Assembly (NCBI GenBank): GCA_965231165.1 | Contig: OZ246421.1 | Span: forward strand, 1,984,001 to 2,048,000 | Source: Micavibrio_C sp965231165 | Lineage (GTDB): Bacteria; Pseudomonadota; Alphaproteobacteria; Micavibrionales; Micavibrionaceae | Length of the DNA: 64,000 nt | Reading direction: 5' to 3' | Shown: piece after piece, positions 51,076 to 59,712 of the stretch | Layout: every line of letters begins with the position of its first letter | Numbering within the stretch: the first letter of the stretch is position 1 | Made by a program: the position numbers and the translations under genes | The notes under the pieces: model-generated | Database searches by the model: none | Seen by the model: only the letters and a program-made list of their open reading frames with translations | Told to the model about the DNA's origin: nothing

Positions 51076-52712
51076 TGACCCTCAACGTACGTTATAAAAA
51101 TTCTCCTCAAGGAGGGACGCCTTACCTTTTTGTAGCGCATCCGCGTGATGGCGTTTTATTTGCCTCCGGCAATTTTGAGGTCTTGCCTGCGCTATCTGAA
51201 TCTTCCTATGCGGCCTTCTTATCTGCTTATAACGATCTGATCGCGAAGCTCTGGCGGTTGAATGATAGGAATCCAACCTTCGGATTTTTGCCCTTTGCTT
51301 TGCGCAATACATGGCAATCTTCCTATTATCAGGGGGCTGAAAGCTATACACGCATGTCCGGGTTATCGGACGCGACGGTCTATTTTACATCACCGCACTG
51401 GTTTCTCTGGACGATCAAAAACATGCCTTGCGAAGCGCTTTCTAAGGATATCACGCGCGCACGTAAGGATGCGCGTACATCCTTCTTGTGGCGCGCCTTT
51501 GCAAGACTTCGCGGCGTATATTTTGCGCTTTCTCAATGCAGCGCCAGACAGCACATCCCTTCAAATATTCGATCATGTTTTTTCAGCATATGGACGGCGG
51601 CTGGCTTACAAAAATGGACAAAGAGTTTATCTGATCCCTTTTATGCCCAACTACCTTTTGATATTAAGGATTCCGCTCTTGTTTATCATCTGGAAGGGAC
51701 GCAGTCGCGAAAGAAGTGTCAAGATTCTGCATTACCCGTTTGTCGCGACACATCCTTCGTCCGTCTGATGGATTGGTTTTTCTTGATTGTCAAAATTCTT
51801 TCGTTTCGAATGCACGTTCCTGCCAATATGGAAGGGCCAGCAGGGGCGCTTCTGGAAGATATGGCCACGACGGTCAGCAACCAACTGGTATTGGCTTTGA
51901 TTTCCTATTACGCCGCCAAAAATATAGCCTCTGTAAATCCGGGGGTAAAATTTATAACGCTTTATGAGGGAAATTGCTGGGAGCAAGGGGTCTTGCGGGC
52001 TGGTGCAGAAAATCAGTGTGAGATTGTTGCGCTTCAGCACACGGCCTTTTCTCCTGGGATGCTGAAAATGCGGGCGGATACGCAGGGGCTTCTTCCTCCA
52101 CGAATTATTACATCTGGCCCTATCGCTTCCGACTTGCTCGCACGATATATGAATCACAAGCCTGATGATCTTGTCACCGGTTTCAGGGTCAGGAACGATG
52201 GCGGGCAGATTTCACGGTTATCTGGTCATGGCACCAAGATTCTTGTATTGCTGCAGGGCACCCCCTACGATGGCTTGCTGCTGTCCCAGTTGCGCAAAGT
52301 CTCTTTGCCTTATGGGATAAAAGTTAGGTGCCATCCCTCGCAGCCTTATGATGGCCCGCAAGCTTTCGAGATCGCGCAGGGATCTCTTGAAGATGATCTG
52401 CGGGAGGCTGCTGTCGTGTTATATAACGGGACGACCGCGGCTTTTGACGCTCTTCTTGCGGGTGTGCCTTGCGTCTATGTTTCCTGTGGGGATAACGGGC
52501 GTTATGACCCACTTTTTGATCTGGATTGCCTTATCAAAAAGCAATGCCATGACACCCATGCATTGCCGCAGGTTATAAATGACATCACGTTTCTTTCTCA
52601 GGAGAGCCGGGAAGAGGCCTTTATGCAGGCATGCTCCTATATTGAGGGCTATTTCCGGACTCCCACACCTGAGAATAATAGAACACTTGTTGAGTATTTA
52701 AAGAATGATTGA
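51075..52712 (+). CDS. Large GT-B-like protein, candidate nonulosonate glycosyltransferase
   Basis: A 545-residue cytoplasmic-type protein. The N-terminal half is unrecognised. The C-terminal half has KFITLYEGNCWEQGVL, VALQHTAFSPGML, a Rossmann-like ILVLLQGTPYDGLLL, VRCHPSQP and AVVLYNGTTAAFDALLAGVPCVYV. The RxHP and final G/S-T-x3-E/D-A-x3-G-x-P-x-V pattern is that of capsule, Kdo and sialic-acid GT-B transferases. The donor is probably CMP-Pse or a related sugar, by inference. It overlaps the GT2 gene by 8 bases. Confidence 0.6.
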   Translation: MTLNVRYKNSPQGGTPYLFVAHPRDGVLFASGNFEVLPALSESSYAAFLSAYNDLIAKLWRLNDRNPTFGFLPFALRNTWQSSYYQGAESYTRMSGLSDATVYFTSPHWFLWTIKNMPCEALSKDITRARKDARTSFLWRAFARLRGVYFALSQCSARQHIPSNIRSCFFSIWTAAGLQKWTKSLSDPFYAQLPFDIKDSALVYHLEGTQSRKKCQDSALPVCRDTSFVRLMDWFFLIVKILSFRMHVPANMEGPAGALLEDMATTVSNQLVLALISYYAAKNIASVNPGVKFITLYEGNCWEQGVLRAGAENQCEIVALQHTAFSPGMLKMRADTQGLLPPRIITSGPIASDLLARYMNHKPDDLVTGFRVRNDGGQISRLSGHGTKILVLLQGTPYDGLLLSQLRKVSLPYGIKVRCHPSQPYDGPQAFEIAQGSLEDDLREAAVVLYNGTTAAFDALLAGVPCVYVSCGDNGRYDPLFDLDCLIKKQCHDTHALPQVINDITFLSQESREEAFMQACSYIEGYFRTPTPENNRTLVEYLKND

Positions 52713-53592
52713 TATTTCCGTTATCATCCCCGCATATAACCGTGCTGATTTGTTGCCGCGTACGATAAAGAGTGTTGCCAGGCAGACGTTGAAGCCATTT
52801 GAGGTCATCATTGTCGATGACCAGTCCCCTGATAATACGCAGCAAGTTTGCGCGGATTTAATCGAGAAATATAAGGACTGTCTTAATATTACCTACATAC
52901 GGCATGAGAAAAACAAGGGTGAGGGCGGATCGCGTAATACGGGGATCAGGCAGGCACGTGGGGATTACGTGGCGTTTCTGGATTCTGATGATGAATGGCT
53001 GCCGGAGAAGCTGAATAAGCAGGCGGCCTTCCTGGCAGAGCATAAGGCGGACGGTGTCTTTTGTGAAAGTTATCTCGTAGAAAATGGCGATTATGAGTAC
53101 GCTTCCCTGACTTCCATCGATCACGACCTGATTATTCCCGAACATCTCCTCACGCGTGGCTGCGGGTATGGCACAGGTACAAATCTTCTGATCTCCCGCA
53201 AGGCCATCGCCGATCATTTTTTTGATGAGTCGCTAAGATTGTTCGTGGATGTGGACTGGTTATATCGCGTGTCACAGCATACGGCGCTACGTGTGATTCA
53301 TGGCGGTCTTGCGTATTATCATAAAGCACCTATGCGTAGTGGAGAGTATGTGAAGGCGCATGCGATCATTTTTATGAAGAAATATGGACCTGTTATTGCA
53401 GGCTGGCCTTGGTATAAAAGACGTCAAGTATATGCCTATATGAACTGGAATATCGCTTTCGGTTATCAGGGCAATTGTCATTACTTTATGGCGGCTTACT
53501 ATTTCTTGCGCGGGATAGTGCAGTGGCCTGTGCGCAATCCGAAATACTATCTCTTTGTACCCATCAATATTTTGAAGGGACTTCTGCGTTGA
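52705..53592 (+). CDS. Glycosyltransferase family 2
   Basis: A 295-residue GT-A enzyme: ISVIIPAYNRADLLPRTIKSV, VIIVDDQSPDNTQQVC, GGSRNTGIRQARGDYVAFLDSDDEWLPEKL with the DxD metal site. The C-terminal 60 residues contain aromatic/basic membrane-associated helices (YFMAAYYFLRGIVQWP). It transfers one sugar onto a lipid-linked acceptor at the cytoplasmic membrane face. The donor is unknown. The stop overlaps the TTG start of the reductase (TTGA). Confidence 0.9.
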   Translation: MIDISVIIPAYNRADLLPRTIKSVARQTLKPFEVIIVDDQSPDNTQQVCADLIEKYKDCLNITYIRHEKNKGEGGSRNTGIRQARGDYVAFLDSDDEWLPEKLNKQAAFLAEHKADGVFCESYLVENGDYEYASLTSIDHDLIIPEHLLTRGCGYGTGTNLLISRKAIADHFFDESLRLFVDVDWLYRVSQHTALRVIHGGLAYYHKAPMRSGEYVKAHAIIFMKKYGPVIAGWPWYKRRQVYAYMNWNIAFGYQGNCHYFMAAYYFLRGIVQWPVRNPKYYLFVPINILKGLLR

Positions 53593-54473
53593 AATTAATA
53601 TTGGGTACCGTTCAGTTCGGCTTGCCTTACGGTGTGACGAACAGGGCAGGGCAGCCCTCTCTGGAGCAAGCTTTTGCTGTTCTGGATAGCGCCTGGGAGG
53701 CGGGGGTCAGAGTGCTGGATAGTGCGCAGGGATATGGTGAGGCCAATCAGGTTATTGCCCAGTACCATGCCCAATGTCCCCATAGATTCAGGGTTATCAA
53801 TAAGGTTTTACGCCAGCCATCGCATATAAATTCCGTCTATGATTCACTGGCGCGTGAACGCGATGCCTTGCTGATTGATACCTTTGAATGCATAATGTTC
53901 CATTGTCCGGCCTCCGTGGGTCCTGATGTTCCCGATGATTTCTTTTTTCAGCTGCACACACGAGGCCTTTCAAGGCAATCAGGGGTTTCCTTGGAGTCAT
54001 CGCAGGAATATGAACAACTGAAGCAGCGTTTCACTTTTGATGTTGTGCAATTGCCGTCAAATCCGATTAATCAGAAATTTATAGGCGGCCCATTCATCGA
54101 TTCTCTGGCGCGTGAAGGGGTTGATGTTCATGTGCGTTCTGCATTCTTGCAGGGTTTGTTGCTGGCGGGATCAGTTGTACCACCATATCTGCAGCCTTTA
54201 TCGGTACTGATAGACAGGATGGTTCATGACTCTGAGCGTCAGGGGATAAGCATGATTGTCGCATGCCTTCTTTACTCTCTGCAGAGAAAATCTGTTGGTC
54301 ATATTGTCGTGGGTGCGCAGGATGTGCATCAATGGAAGGGAATCGTAGATGCTTACAAGGAGGCTGAGGCTATCAAGGATAGTCTAATGCTACCGTGGCA
54401 TGATTATATGTGCGATGATTTTGATCTTGCCTACCCCGTGCAATGGGGAAAATTAAAAACGGCTTTTGAGTAG
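53589..54473 (+). CDS. Aldo/keto reductase
   Basis: About 294 residues from TTG 53589; the frame continues upstream but only inside the GT2 gene. It is an AKR TIM barrel with LILGTVQFGLPYGVTNRAG and the catalytic set D (VLDSAQGYG), Y (same segment), K (RVINKVL) and H (IMFHCPAS), then VQLPSNPINQ and IVVGAQDVHQWKGIVDA. It resembles AKRs that sit beside cytidylyltransferases in surface-glycan and flagellin-modification clusters. It reduces an aldehyde or keto sugar, substrate unknown. Last gene of the operon. Confidence 0.83.
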   Translation: MKLILGTVQFGLPYGVTNRAGQPSLEQAFAVLDSAWEAGVRVLDSAQGYGEANQVIAQYHAQCPHRFRVINKVLRQPSHINSVYDSLARERDALLIDTFECIMFHCPASVGPDVPDDFFFQLHTRGLSRQSGVSLESSQEYEQLKQRFTFDVVQLPSNPINQKFIGGPFIDSLAREGVDVHVRSAFLQGLLLAGSVVPPYLQPLSVLIDRMVHDSERQGISMIVACLLYSLQRKSVGHIVVGAQDVHQWKGIVDAYKEAEAIKDSLMLPWHDYMCDDFDLAYPVQWGKLKTAFE

Positions 54474-54480
54474 AGTGCTG

Positions 54481-55317
54481 CTATGCGTTGCGGGTTATTA
54501 GCGCCAGGCTTGTGATATTCAGACCCTGTTTCGTTTCCCACGGCAGGTTGCCGAGAGGCAGAGCCTTGACCCCTTTATTTTCGCGCATGATGCGGTCAAG
54601 CGCCATGAAGGGGCCGGCGATGATGTTGCCATCATTGAATAGCGGGCGGGCTGCAGGATAGTAATCGTGGAGCAGGACGATACCGTTTTGATTCAGAATT
54701 TTTAGGGCCAGTGATACTTCCTCATAGACAGTCCGCGCACTATGGTCGCCATCCAGAAAAATGAAATCAAATTTCTCTGTTGTGTCTTTTAAAAACTCTG
54801 ATGAAGGCAATGCCTTGAATGTCACGCGGTCAGCCGTACCCAGTCTCGTCAAATATTCACGTGGGGGCATTACCAGGCCTTGCTGGTACCACGGGCCGGT
54901 GGGGTCGTTGACATCCAGAATATCTACGGTGGTCATGCGCGCTTGCGGTGATACCGATTGTAATGCTTCTGCCAGAAATACGGTTGAAGCGCCAATGTGG
55001 GTGCCAACCTCAAGCAGGTTTTGCGGGCGCAGCGCATGGACTAGATAGTAAAGTGCGCGGCGGTCGCCGGGGTTTACCCCGCCCCAGACAGCGGTTTTTC
55101 CGTAGACTGCCGTGATTTTTTGCAGAGTGTTTTCCCATGATGAATTTCTTTCAGCATTGGTAAAGAATGAGGCCAGCATGTCCGAGGTCAGTGCTGTCCT
55201 CAGGGCGCTCTCATCAAAATTCTGTTGCGGGGTCAGTCCTAACTTAATCTGGTCGCGCAGGATAACCGCTTTTTGCAATACGGGTCGCGGCAGAATTTTT
55301 TTCAGAAGCTGCTTCAT
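54481..55317 (-). CDS. Class I SAM-dependent methyltransferase (Methyltransf_24-like)
   Basis: About 278 residues from ATG 55317 (a TTG 21 bases upstream is possible). Motifs: LLEVGTHIGASTVFLAEALQ (motif I), MTTVDILDVNDPTGPW, FDFIFLDGDHSARTVYEEVSLAL and GIVLLHDYYPAARPLF, the pattern of cephalosporin-hydroxylase/Methyltransf_24 enzymes seen in surface-glycan loci. It faces the glycan operon tail-to-tail with 7 bases between, so it may still belong to the system functionally though it is transcribed separately. Confidence 0.82.
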   Translation of the reverse strand: MKQLLKKILPRPVLQKAVILRDQIKLGLTPQQNFDESALRTALTSDMLASFFTNAERNSSWENTLQKITAVYGKTAVWGGVNPGDRRALYYLVHALRPQNLLEVGTHIGASTVFLAEALQSVSPQARMTTVDILDVNDPTGPWYQQGLVMPPREYLTRLGTADRVTFKALPSSEFLKDTTEKFDFIFLDGDHSARTVYEEVSLALKILNQNGIVLLHDYYPAARPLFNDGNIIAGPFMALDRIMRENKGVKALPLGNLPWETKQGLNITSLALITRNA

Positions 55318-55377
55318 GATCGATAAATTTCCTGACAATTTTCACTGACTTTGTCGATATTTCTTATATAGGGACTT

Positions 55378-56523
55378 CTAGGGAAGTACAATCTTGGCCT
55401 GATTCTCTTTTCTTAAGCGAATCCAGTCGCGCTTGGCAAAATACCCTAGCAGGCAAGACGCGACAAACGCCATGATCCCCAGTGCAAACGGATAGCCATA
55501 GGCCCATTTCAGTTCCGGCATGTTCCAGTCTGAAGCTGACGTGTCGAAATTCATGCCGTAGACGCCGGCAATGAAGCTTAGCGGGATAAAGATTGTCGAG
55601 ATGATGGTCAGTACCTTGATAGTTTCGTTCATCTGGTTGTTGATGCTGGAGAGATAGATTTCGATGAGGCCCGATGCGCGTTCGCGGTCGATCTCCAGTA
55701 GGTCCATGATATTAATGACGTGGTCGCGGCAGTCACGCAGATAAACCCGCGTTTCGTCAGTGACGATATCATTGTCGCCGCTGATATTGTTAATCGTTTC
55801 GCGCATCGGCCACATGGCCTGGCGCAATATGCGCAAATCACGTTTGACGCGGTGGGTTTCGGCAATCATGTTGTGGTCCGGCTTGTCGATAACTGTGTCT
55901 TCCAGCAAGCTGATGTGATCGCCCATATGCTCCATGATCGGAAAATAGCCATCCACAGTCGCATCGAGAATGGCATAGCCGAGATAGTCAGTACCTGCCT
56001 TGCGGATCAGGCGTCCTTTACCACGGCGCAGGCGTTCGCGTACAGGATTCAAGATGTCGCCGCCCGCGCGTTCCTGCAGGGTGAGAATATAATTTTTTCC
56101 GATAAAAATGCTTAATTGTTCGTTGTCGAGCTGATCGTCGATAATGCGCATCATGTGGGTGATGATAAAAATATTGTCATCATAATTTTCGGCTTTGGAA
56201 CGGTGGTGAATGTTTGATACATCCTCCAGCGCCAGCGGGTGCAGTTTGAAAATCTGCCCTAACTGATTCAGCAGTTCTATGCTGCCCAGTCCGTCAATAT
56301 TGATCCATGTGACTGGCCATTGCGCGAGAAGCGCCGGGATATCCTGTGCTGATGATAATGTCTGTTCGACGAGGTCACTGTCATTATAGGCCATCACGGT
56401 AATGACCGGCGCGATTGCCCCTTCGGGGACCGATAATGTGCCCGGCGCCGTACCCGGCTGGTCGTGATGGCGGCGGCGGGTGTGCTTGTGACTGGCTGTG
56501 CGGTTATTCTTTTTGCGGGACAT
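55378..56523 (-). CDS. corA: CorA-family Mg2+/divalent cation channel
   Basis: A 381-residue protein: a His/Arg-rich N-terminal tail of about 25 residues, a cytoplasmic alpha/beta funnel domain (WINIDGLGSIELLNQLGQIF, HPLALEDVSNIHHRSKAENYDD), a long stalk helix and two C-terminal membrane helices with the selectivity motif YGMNF after SFIAGV. CorA forms pentameric channels for Mg2+ or Co2+. The C terminus ends in a basic tail. It is 15 bases after the antiporter gene, the third gene of the mscS operon. Confidence 0.92.
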   Translation of the reverse strand: MSRKKNNRTASHKHTRRRHHDQPGTAPGTLSVPEGAIAPVITVMAYNDSDLVEQTLSSAQDIPALLAQWPVTWINIDGLGSIELLNQLGQIFKLHPLALEDVSNIHHRSKAENYDDNIFIITHMMRIIDDQLDNEQLSIFIGKNYILTLQERAGGDILNPVRERLRRGKGRLIRKAGTDYLGYAILDATVDGYFPIMEHMGDHISLLEDTVIDKPDHNMIAETHRVKRDLRILRQAMWPMRETINNISGDNDIVTDETRVYLRDCRDHVINIMDLLEIDRERASGLIEIYLSSINNQMNETIKVLTIISTIFIPLSFIAGVYGMNFDTSASDWNMPELKWAYGYPFALGIMAFVASCLLGYFAKRDWIRLRKENQAKIVLP

Positions 56524-56538
56524 GGTTTTTTCTAACCT

Positions 56539-57801
56539 CTATCCGTCATAAGACTCCACGGTCTGTTTCTGTTCAAGTGATTTTCTGTATTTTTTGATGC
56601 GCGCATGCCGGTATATACGGCCCCGGCGCAGCAAATCCATGCGGCGCATGGCGACCGTCCAGGCCGGGGTCATAATCAGGCTTAGGGCTATGATGGCGAC
56701 GACATATTTATAGGCTTCCGGCATGATGGCGGCAGAGCTTAAGCCTAATGCTGCCAGTACCAGAGAAAACTCGCCTGCCTGCCCCAGTGATGCACCGATC
56801 ATGATGGCGTGACGGCGGGAAAGGCCTTGCCAGCGGAGGATGGTAATATTGAAAATGGTTTTCAGGAATAAAAGCGCAAACAGCACCAGCACGATGGAAA
56901 GGGCATGCTCCATGATAAAACCGAAATCCAGCATAATGCCGACGGAGAGGAAGAAGATCATCATCAGCAATTCAAAAATCGGGCGGATTTCCTCTTCGTA
57001 GGTTTCCTTCTTGTGCGTACTGCCGATGGCAAGGCCGGCAAGGAACGCGCCATAAGAGGCGGAAAGGCCAATGGCACCTGAGAGGGCAGCGGCGGTAAAG
57101 CAGACGGTCAAGGCGACCAGCACGTTCTGTCCGCTGTCAGGAAATGTAGGCATTTTCATTTTCGAGAGTTTAAGCGGACCGATGTCCCGGCCCCCCAGTG
57201 CGCAGATCATCACCACCATAAAGATCATGGCAAAAACGATGCGGGCGATATCTTCCAGTTCGAGAATGAAATTGCCGCTGGCTTCGTTCAGGGTACTGAT
57301 AACGAGCAGCATCGGGATGACCGCCAGGTCCTGCGCCACCAGAATCCCCATGGTCATATTACCCATAGGGGTATTGGCCTCGCCCATATCTTCGAGCAAT
57401 TTCAGGGCGACCGCCGTGCTGCTGAGTGATACGGCAAAACCCAGAATGATGATGCGGTTGATATTCCAGTCAAACAGCCAGCCAATTACGCCGATGACGA
57501 GCAACCCGGCTGTAATTTGCAGGGCGGTGGTACTGACGGCGATCTTAAAGACATCCATAAAGCGGTGAACGTCAAGTTCAAGGCCGATGATAAAGAGCAG
57601 GAGCAGGATGCCGAGTTCGGAGAGGAAGGAAATTTCACCACCGTTGCTGACCAGACCCAGGAACGATGGCCCTAAAAGCATGCCGACCAAAATATAGCCG
57701 ACAATCGCAGGCTGCCCGAACCTTTTGAGAATGCTGCCCCCGGCAAAAGCGGCAGCCAGAACAAGAGCAATCTGCGAGAGGTTGGAGGCGTGATCTTCCA
57801 C
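56539..57801 (-). CDS. CPA2-family cation/proton antiporter without RCK domain
   Basis: A 420-residue membrane protein of about 12 helices: FGQPAIVGYILVGMLLGP, LGILLLLFIIGLEL, GFAVSLSSTAVALKLLEDMGE, MTMGILVAQDLAVIP, GASLGQAGEFSLVLAALG. It stops shortly after the membrane domain, lacking the regulatory Rossmann domain seen in the homologue at 4257. It starts with GTG at 57801 behind AAGGAG. It lies between mscS and corA with 15-base gaps, pointing to ion and osmotic homeostasis. Confidence 0.9.
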   Translation of the reverse strand: MEDHASNLSQIALVLAAAFAGGSILKRFGQPAIVGYILVGMLLGPSFLGLVSNGGEISFLSELGILLLLFIIGLELDVHRFMDVFKIAVSTTALQITAGLLVIGVIGWLFDWNINRIIILGFAVSLSSTAVALKLLEDMGEANTPMGNMTMGILVAQDLAVIPMLLVISTLNEASGNFILELEDIARIVFAMIFMVVMICALGGRDIGPLKLSKMKMPTFPDSGQNVLVALTVCFTAAALSGAIGLSASYGAFLAGLAIGSTHKKETYEEEIRPIFELLMMIFFLSVGIMLDFGFIMEHALSIVLVLFALLFLKTIFNITILRWQGLSRRHAIMIGASLGQAGEFSLVLAALGLSSAAIMPEAYKYVVAIIALSLIMTPAWTVAMRRMDLLRRGRIYRHARIKKYRKSLEQKQTVESYDG

Positions 57802-57816
57802 TACAGGTCGTTCTCC

Positions 57817-58740
57817 TTAATCTTTGTTTTCAGCGGGCGCGGGCTGGGAATTTTCCGCTTCTCTTTGTTCTTTCAGTTTCTGCACCCCGGATAAAAAATC
57901 AAGCGTTATATCGCGGGTATAGCGCCCGGCATCGCGGGTGGGCACGAAAATATGGGCGGTAAAGATATTATGCCCCAGATCGGTGGTGCTTAAAGAGCAA
58001 TCCGGTTTAATGCCCGGCAGGTCGATACCCGATTTCCGTTTCAGGCGGGTGTGCTGGATTTCTGCTTGTTCCTGCAGGTCCTTGTAATAATTGGTGACGA
58101 TTTCCTGTAGCAGGGCCATATGCTGGATGGGGCGGGCTTCAAGGGCGGGCACGACAATCCTGACGTCATGATAGGTCCATGATTTTCCGAGCGTCAGGTT
58201 TTCAACGGCGCTGGTAAACAGGCGGCTGTTGGGTATTTCGATGGTCGGGCCCGTGACCTGATATGATTTTCCGGATATATCCAGTTTTTGGAGCTTGATG
58301 GTAAAGGCGTTCACATCCAGAACTTCGCCGGACAGGCCGTCAATGGTGATCCAGTCGCCGACGACGAAGGGGCGGGTGCTGACGCGCATGAAGGCACCGC
58401 TCAGGCACAGGATCATTTCCTTGGTGGCGACGACCAGAGCGACGGCGACGGCGGCCAGCGACAGGGCCAGTGTGCGCAGTTGTGGTGCCCAGATCAGGAT
58501 CAGGCAGATTAAAACCAGCAACAGGATGCTATTTTTGATCCGGCTGATCCAGCGGCGCTGGTCGCGGCTTAAAATTTCCGATTTGTTGCGTACGGCGCGT
58601 ATCAGGAACAGGCGGGCTGTTAACAAGGTTGCCAGTACGAATACGCTTGTCACCAGCGGTTCGGCCAGTAGCGAGAAGGAGAGGGGGGGTAAAGCAATTG
58701 ATTGCATGGCAGATGGCGTACTTTCGGAACCGGAAATCAT
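57817..58740 (-). CDS. MscS-family mechanosensitive channel
   Basis: A 307-residue protein: N-terminal membrane helices (LVTSVFVLATLLTARLFLI, SILLLVLICLILIWA), the pore-type helix LALSLAAVAVALVVATKEMILCLSGAF, then the MscS beta domain (RPFVVGDWITIDGLSGEVLDVNAFTIKLQ, GPTIEIPNSRLFTSAVENLTL) and a cytoplasmic C-terminal domain. It releases solutes on hypo-osmotic shock. ATG at 58740; a 16-base palindrome lies just upstream in the gap shared with the divergent asmA-like gene. Confidence 0.88.
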   Translation of the reverse strand: MISGSESTPSAMQSIALPPLSFSLLAEPLVTSVFVLATLLTARLFLIRAVRNKSEILSRDQRRWISRIKNSILLLVLICLILIWAPQLRTLALSLAAVAVALVVATKEMILCLSGAFMRVSTRPFVVGDWITIDGLSGEVLDVNAFTIKLQKLDISGKSYQVTGPTIEIPNSRLFTSAVENLTLGKSWTYHDVRIVVPALEARPIQHMALLQEIVTNYYKDLQEQAEIQHTRLKRKSGIDLPGIKPDCSLSTTDLGHNIFTAHIFVPTRDAGRYTRDITLDFLSGVQKLKEQREAENSQPAPAENKD

Positions 58741-58750
58741 TAATGTCCCT

Positions 58751-58766
58751 TTCTATAGCTATAGAA
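58751..58766. promoter_or_regulatory. Perfect 16-bp palindrome between mscS and the AsmA-like gene
   Basis: TTCTATAGCTATAGAA reads the same on both strands and lies 11 bases upstream of the mscS start and 122 bases before the AsmA-like start, where an operator for a dimeric regulator would be expected. The binding protein is unknown. Confidence 0.4.
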
Positions 58767-58887
58767 TATGCGGGAATTATGTTCGTGTAAGGGATTTTTT
58801 TGGATTTCTTCCGATTTTGCCAGCGGAACTGAGCCTTGATGAAAAGATGTTATCGCTCCATAATCGCGAATAAGGGGCTATTTCACC

Positions 58888-59706
58888 ATGACCAGAGTTC
58901 AAAAACATCGTCTTTCCTTATTTCTGATAGCGGGATTGCTGGCGCTGCTGGCGGTCGGGGCGCTTTTGTCCTATGGCAGCATCACATCGCTGAGTAAAAA
59001 CGCGGTGGAACGCCTTGCCAGCCATAATCTAGGGGTCAAGGTCAGGATTGATTCTCTGCATATCGATCCGGAACACGAAGTGGTGACCATGCAGGGTGTG
59101 ACGATAGACAATCCTAAAGGTTATAAACGTGCGCCCGCCATCGTTGTTGGCACCGTTGATATTGATGCCCGCAGCCTGAAACGTGAATTGCTGGCGTTCG
59201 AGGACATCCGGGTCACGGGCATGAATATGCGGGTGGAGGTTGGTAAGGATGGCACCAATCTTTCAACGTTGCGCGATACTGTTGCCAGCCATGTGAGTGG
59301 TCTGAAGCCGCAGGCCGCCAAAATGGTCAGGGTCGAGATTGATCATATCGTTTTCAGCGGTACGCGTATTGAACCAGCAACGGTGACGGAGGCCATTGCC
59401 AAGGATTTATCGCCTAAAATTCTGCCCGAGATACATTTGCGTGGTATCGGTGATGAGGGGGTTGGGTTATCCCTGCCGGATGCCGCTTCGCAGATTCTTG
59501 TCCACGTCATCAATGTTGCGCTGCGGGCCTCTGCCGATGCCGGCTATCTCGATAGTCTTTCGCCGGAAGAGCAGCGCCGGATTGGTGCGCGTTTAAGCGT
59601 CAGTGAGCAACTTCTTGAAGACGCCAAGGCGGCGATTAACAAAGCGCCTTCGGATGCTGAAGCTTTGAGAAAAGGCGTCGAGAAAGCTTTTAAGGTTAAT
59701 GAATAA
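58888..59706 (+). CDS. AsmA-like membrane-anchored periplasmic protein
   Basis: A 272-residue protein with one N-terminal membrane helix (LSLFLIAGLLALLAVGALLSYG) and a periplasmic part resembling the AsmA N-terminal domain: LGVKVRIDSLHIDPEHEVVTMQGVTIDNPKGY, IDARSLKRELLAFEDIRVTGMNMRVEVGKDGTNL. AsmA-like proteins are beta-groove proteins implicated in phospholipid transport or envelope biogenesis; this one is short, essentially one unit. The last 60 residues are helical and charged. It ends 6 bases before the convergent MATE gene. Confidence 0.78.
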   Translation: MTRVQKHRLSLFLIAGLLALLAVGALLSYGSITSLSKNAVERLASHNLGVKVRIDSLHIDPEHEVVTMQGVTIDNPKGYKRAPAIVVGTVDIDARSLKRELLAFEDIRVTGMNMRVEVGKDGTNLSTLRDTVASHVSGLKPQAAKMVRVEIDHIVFSGTRIEPATVTEAIAKDLSPKILPEIHLRGIGDEGVGLSLPDAASQILVHVINVALRASADAGYLDSLSPEEQRRIGARLSVSEQLLEDAKAAINKAPSDAEALRKGVEKAFKVNE

Positions 59707-59712
59707 TTCTGA

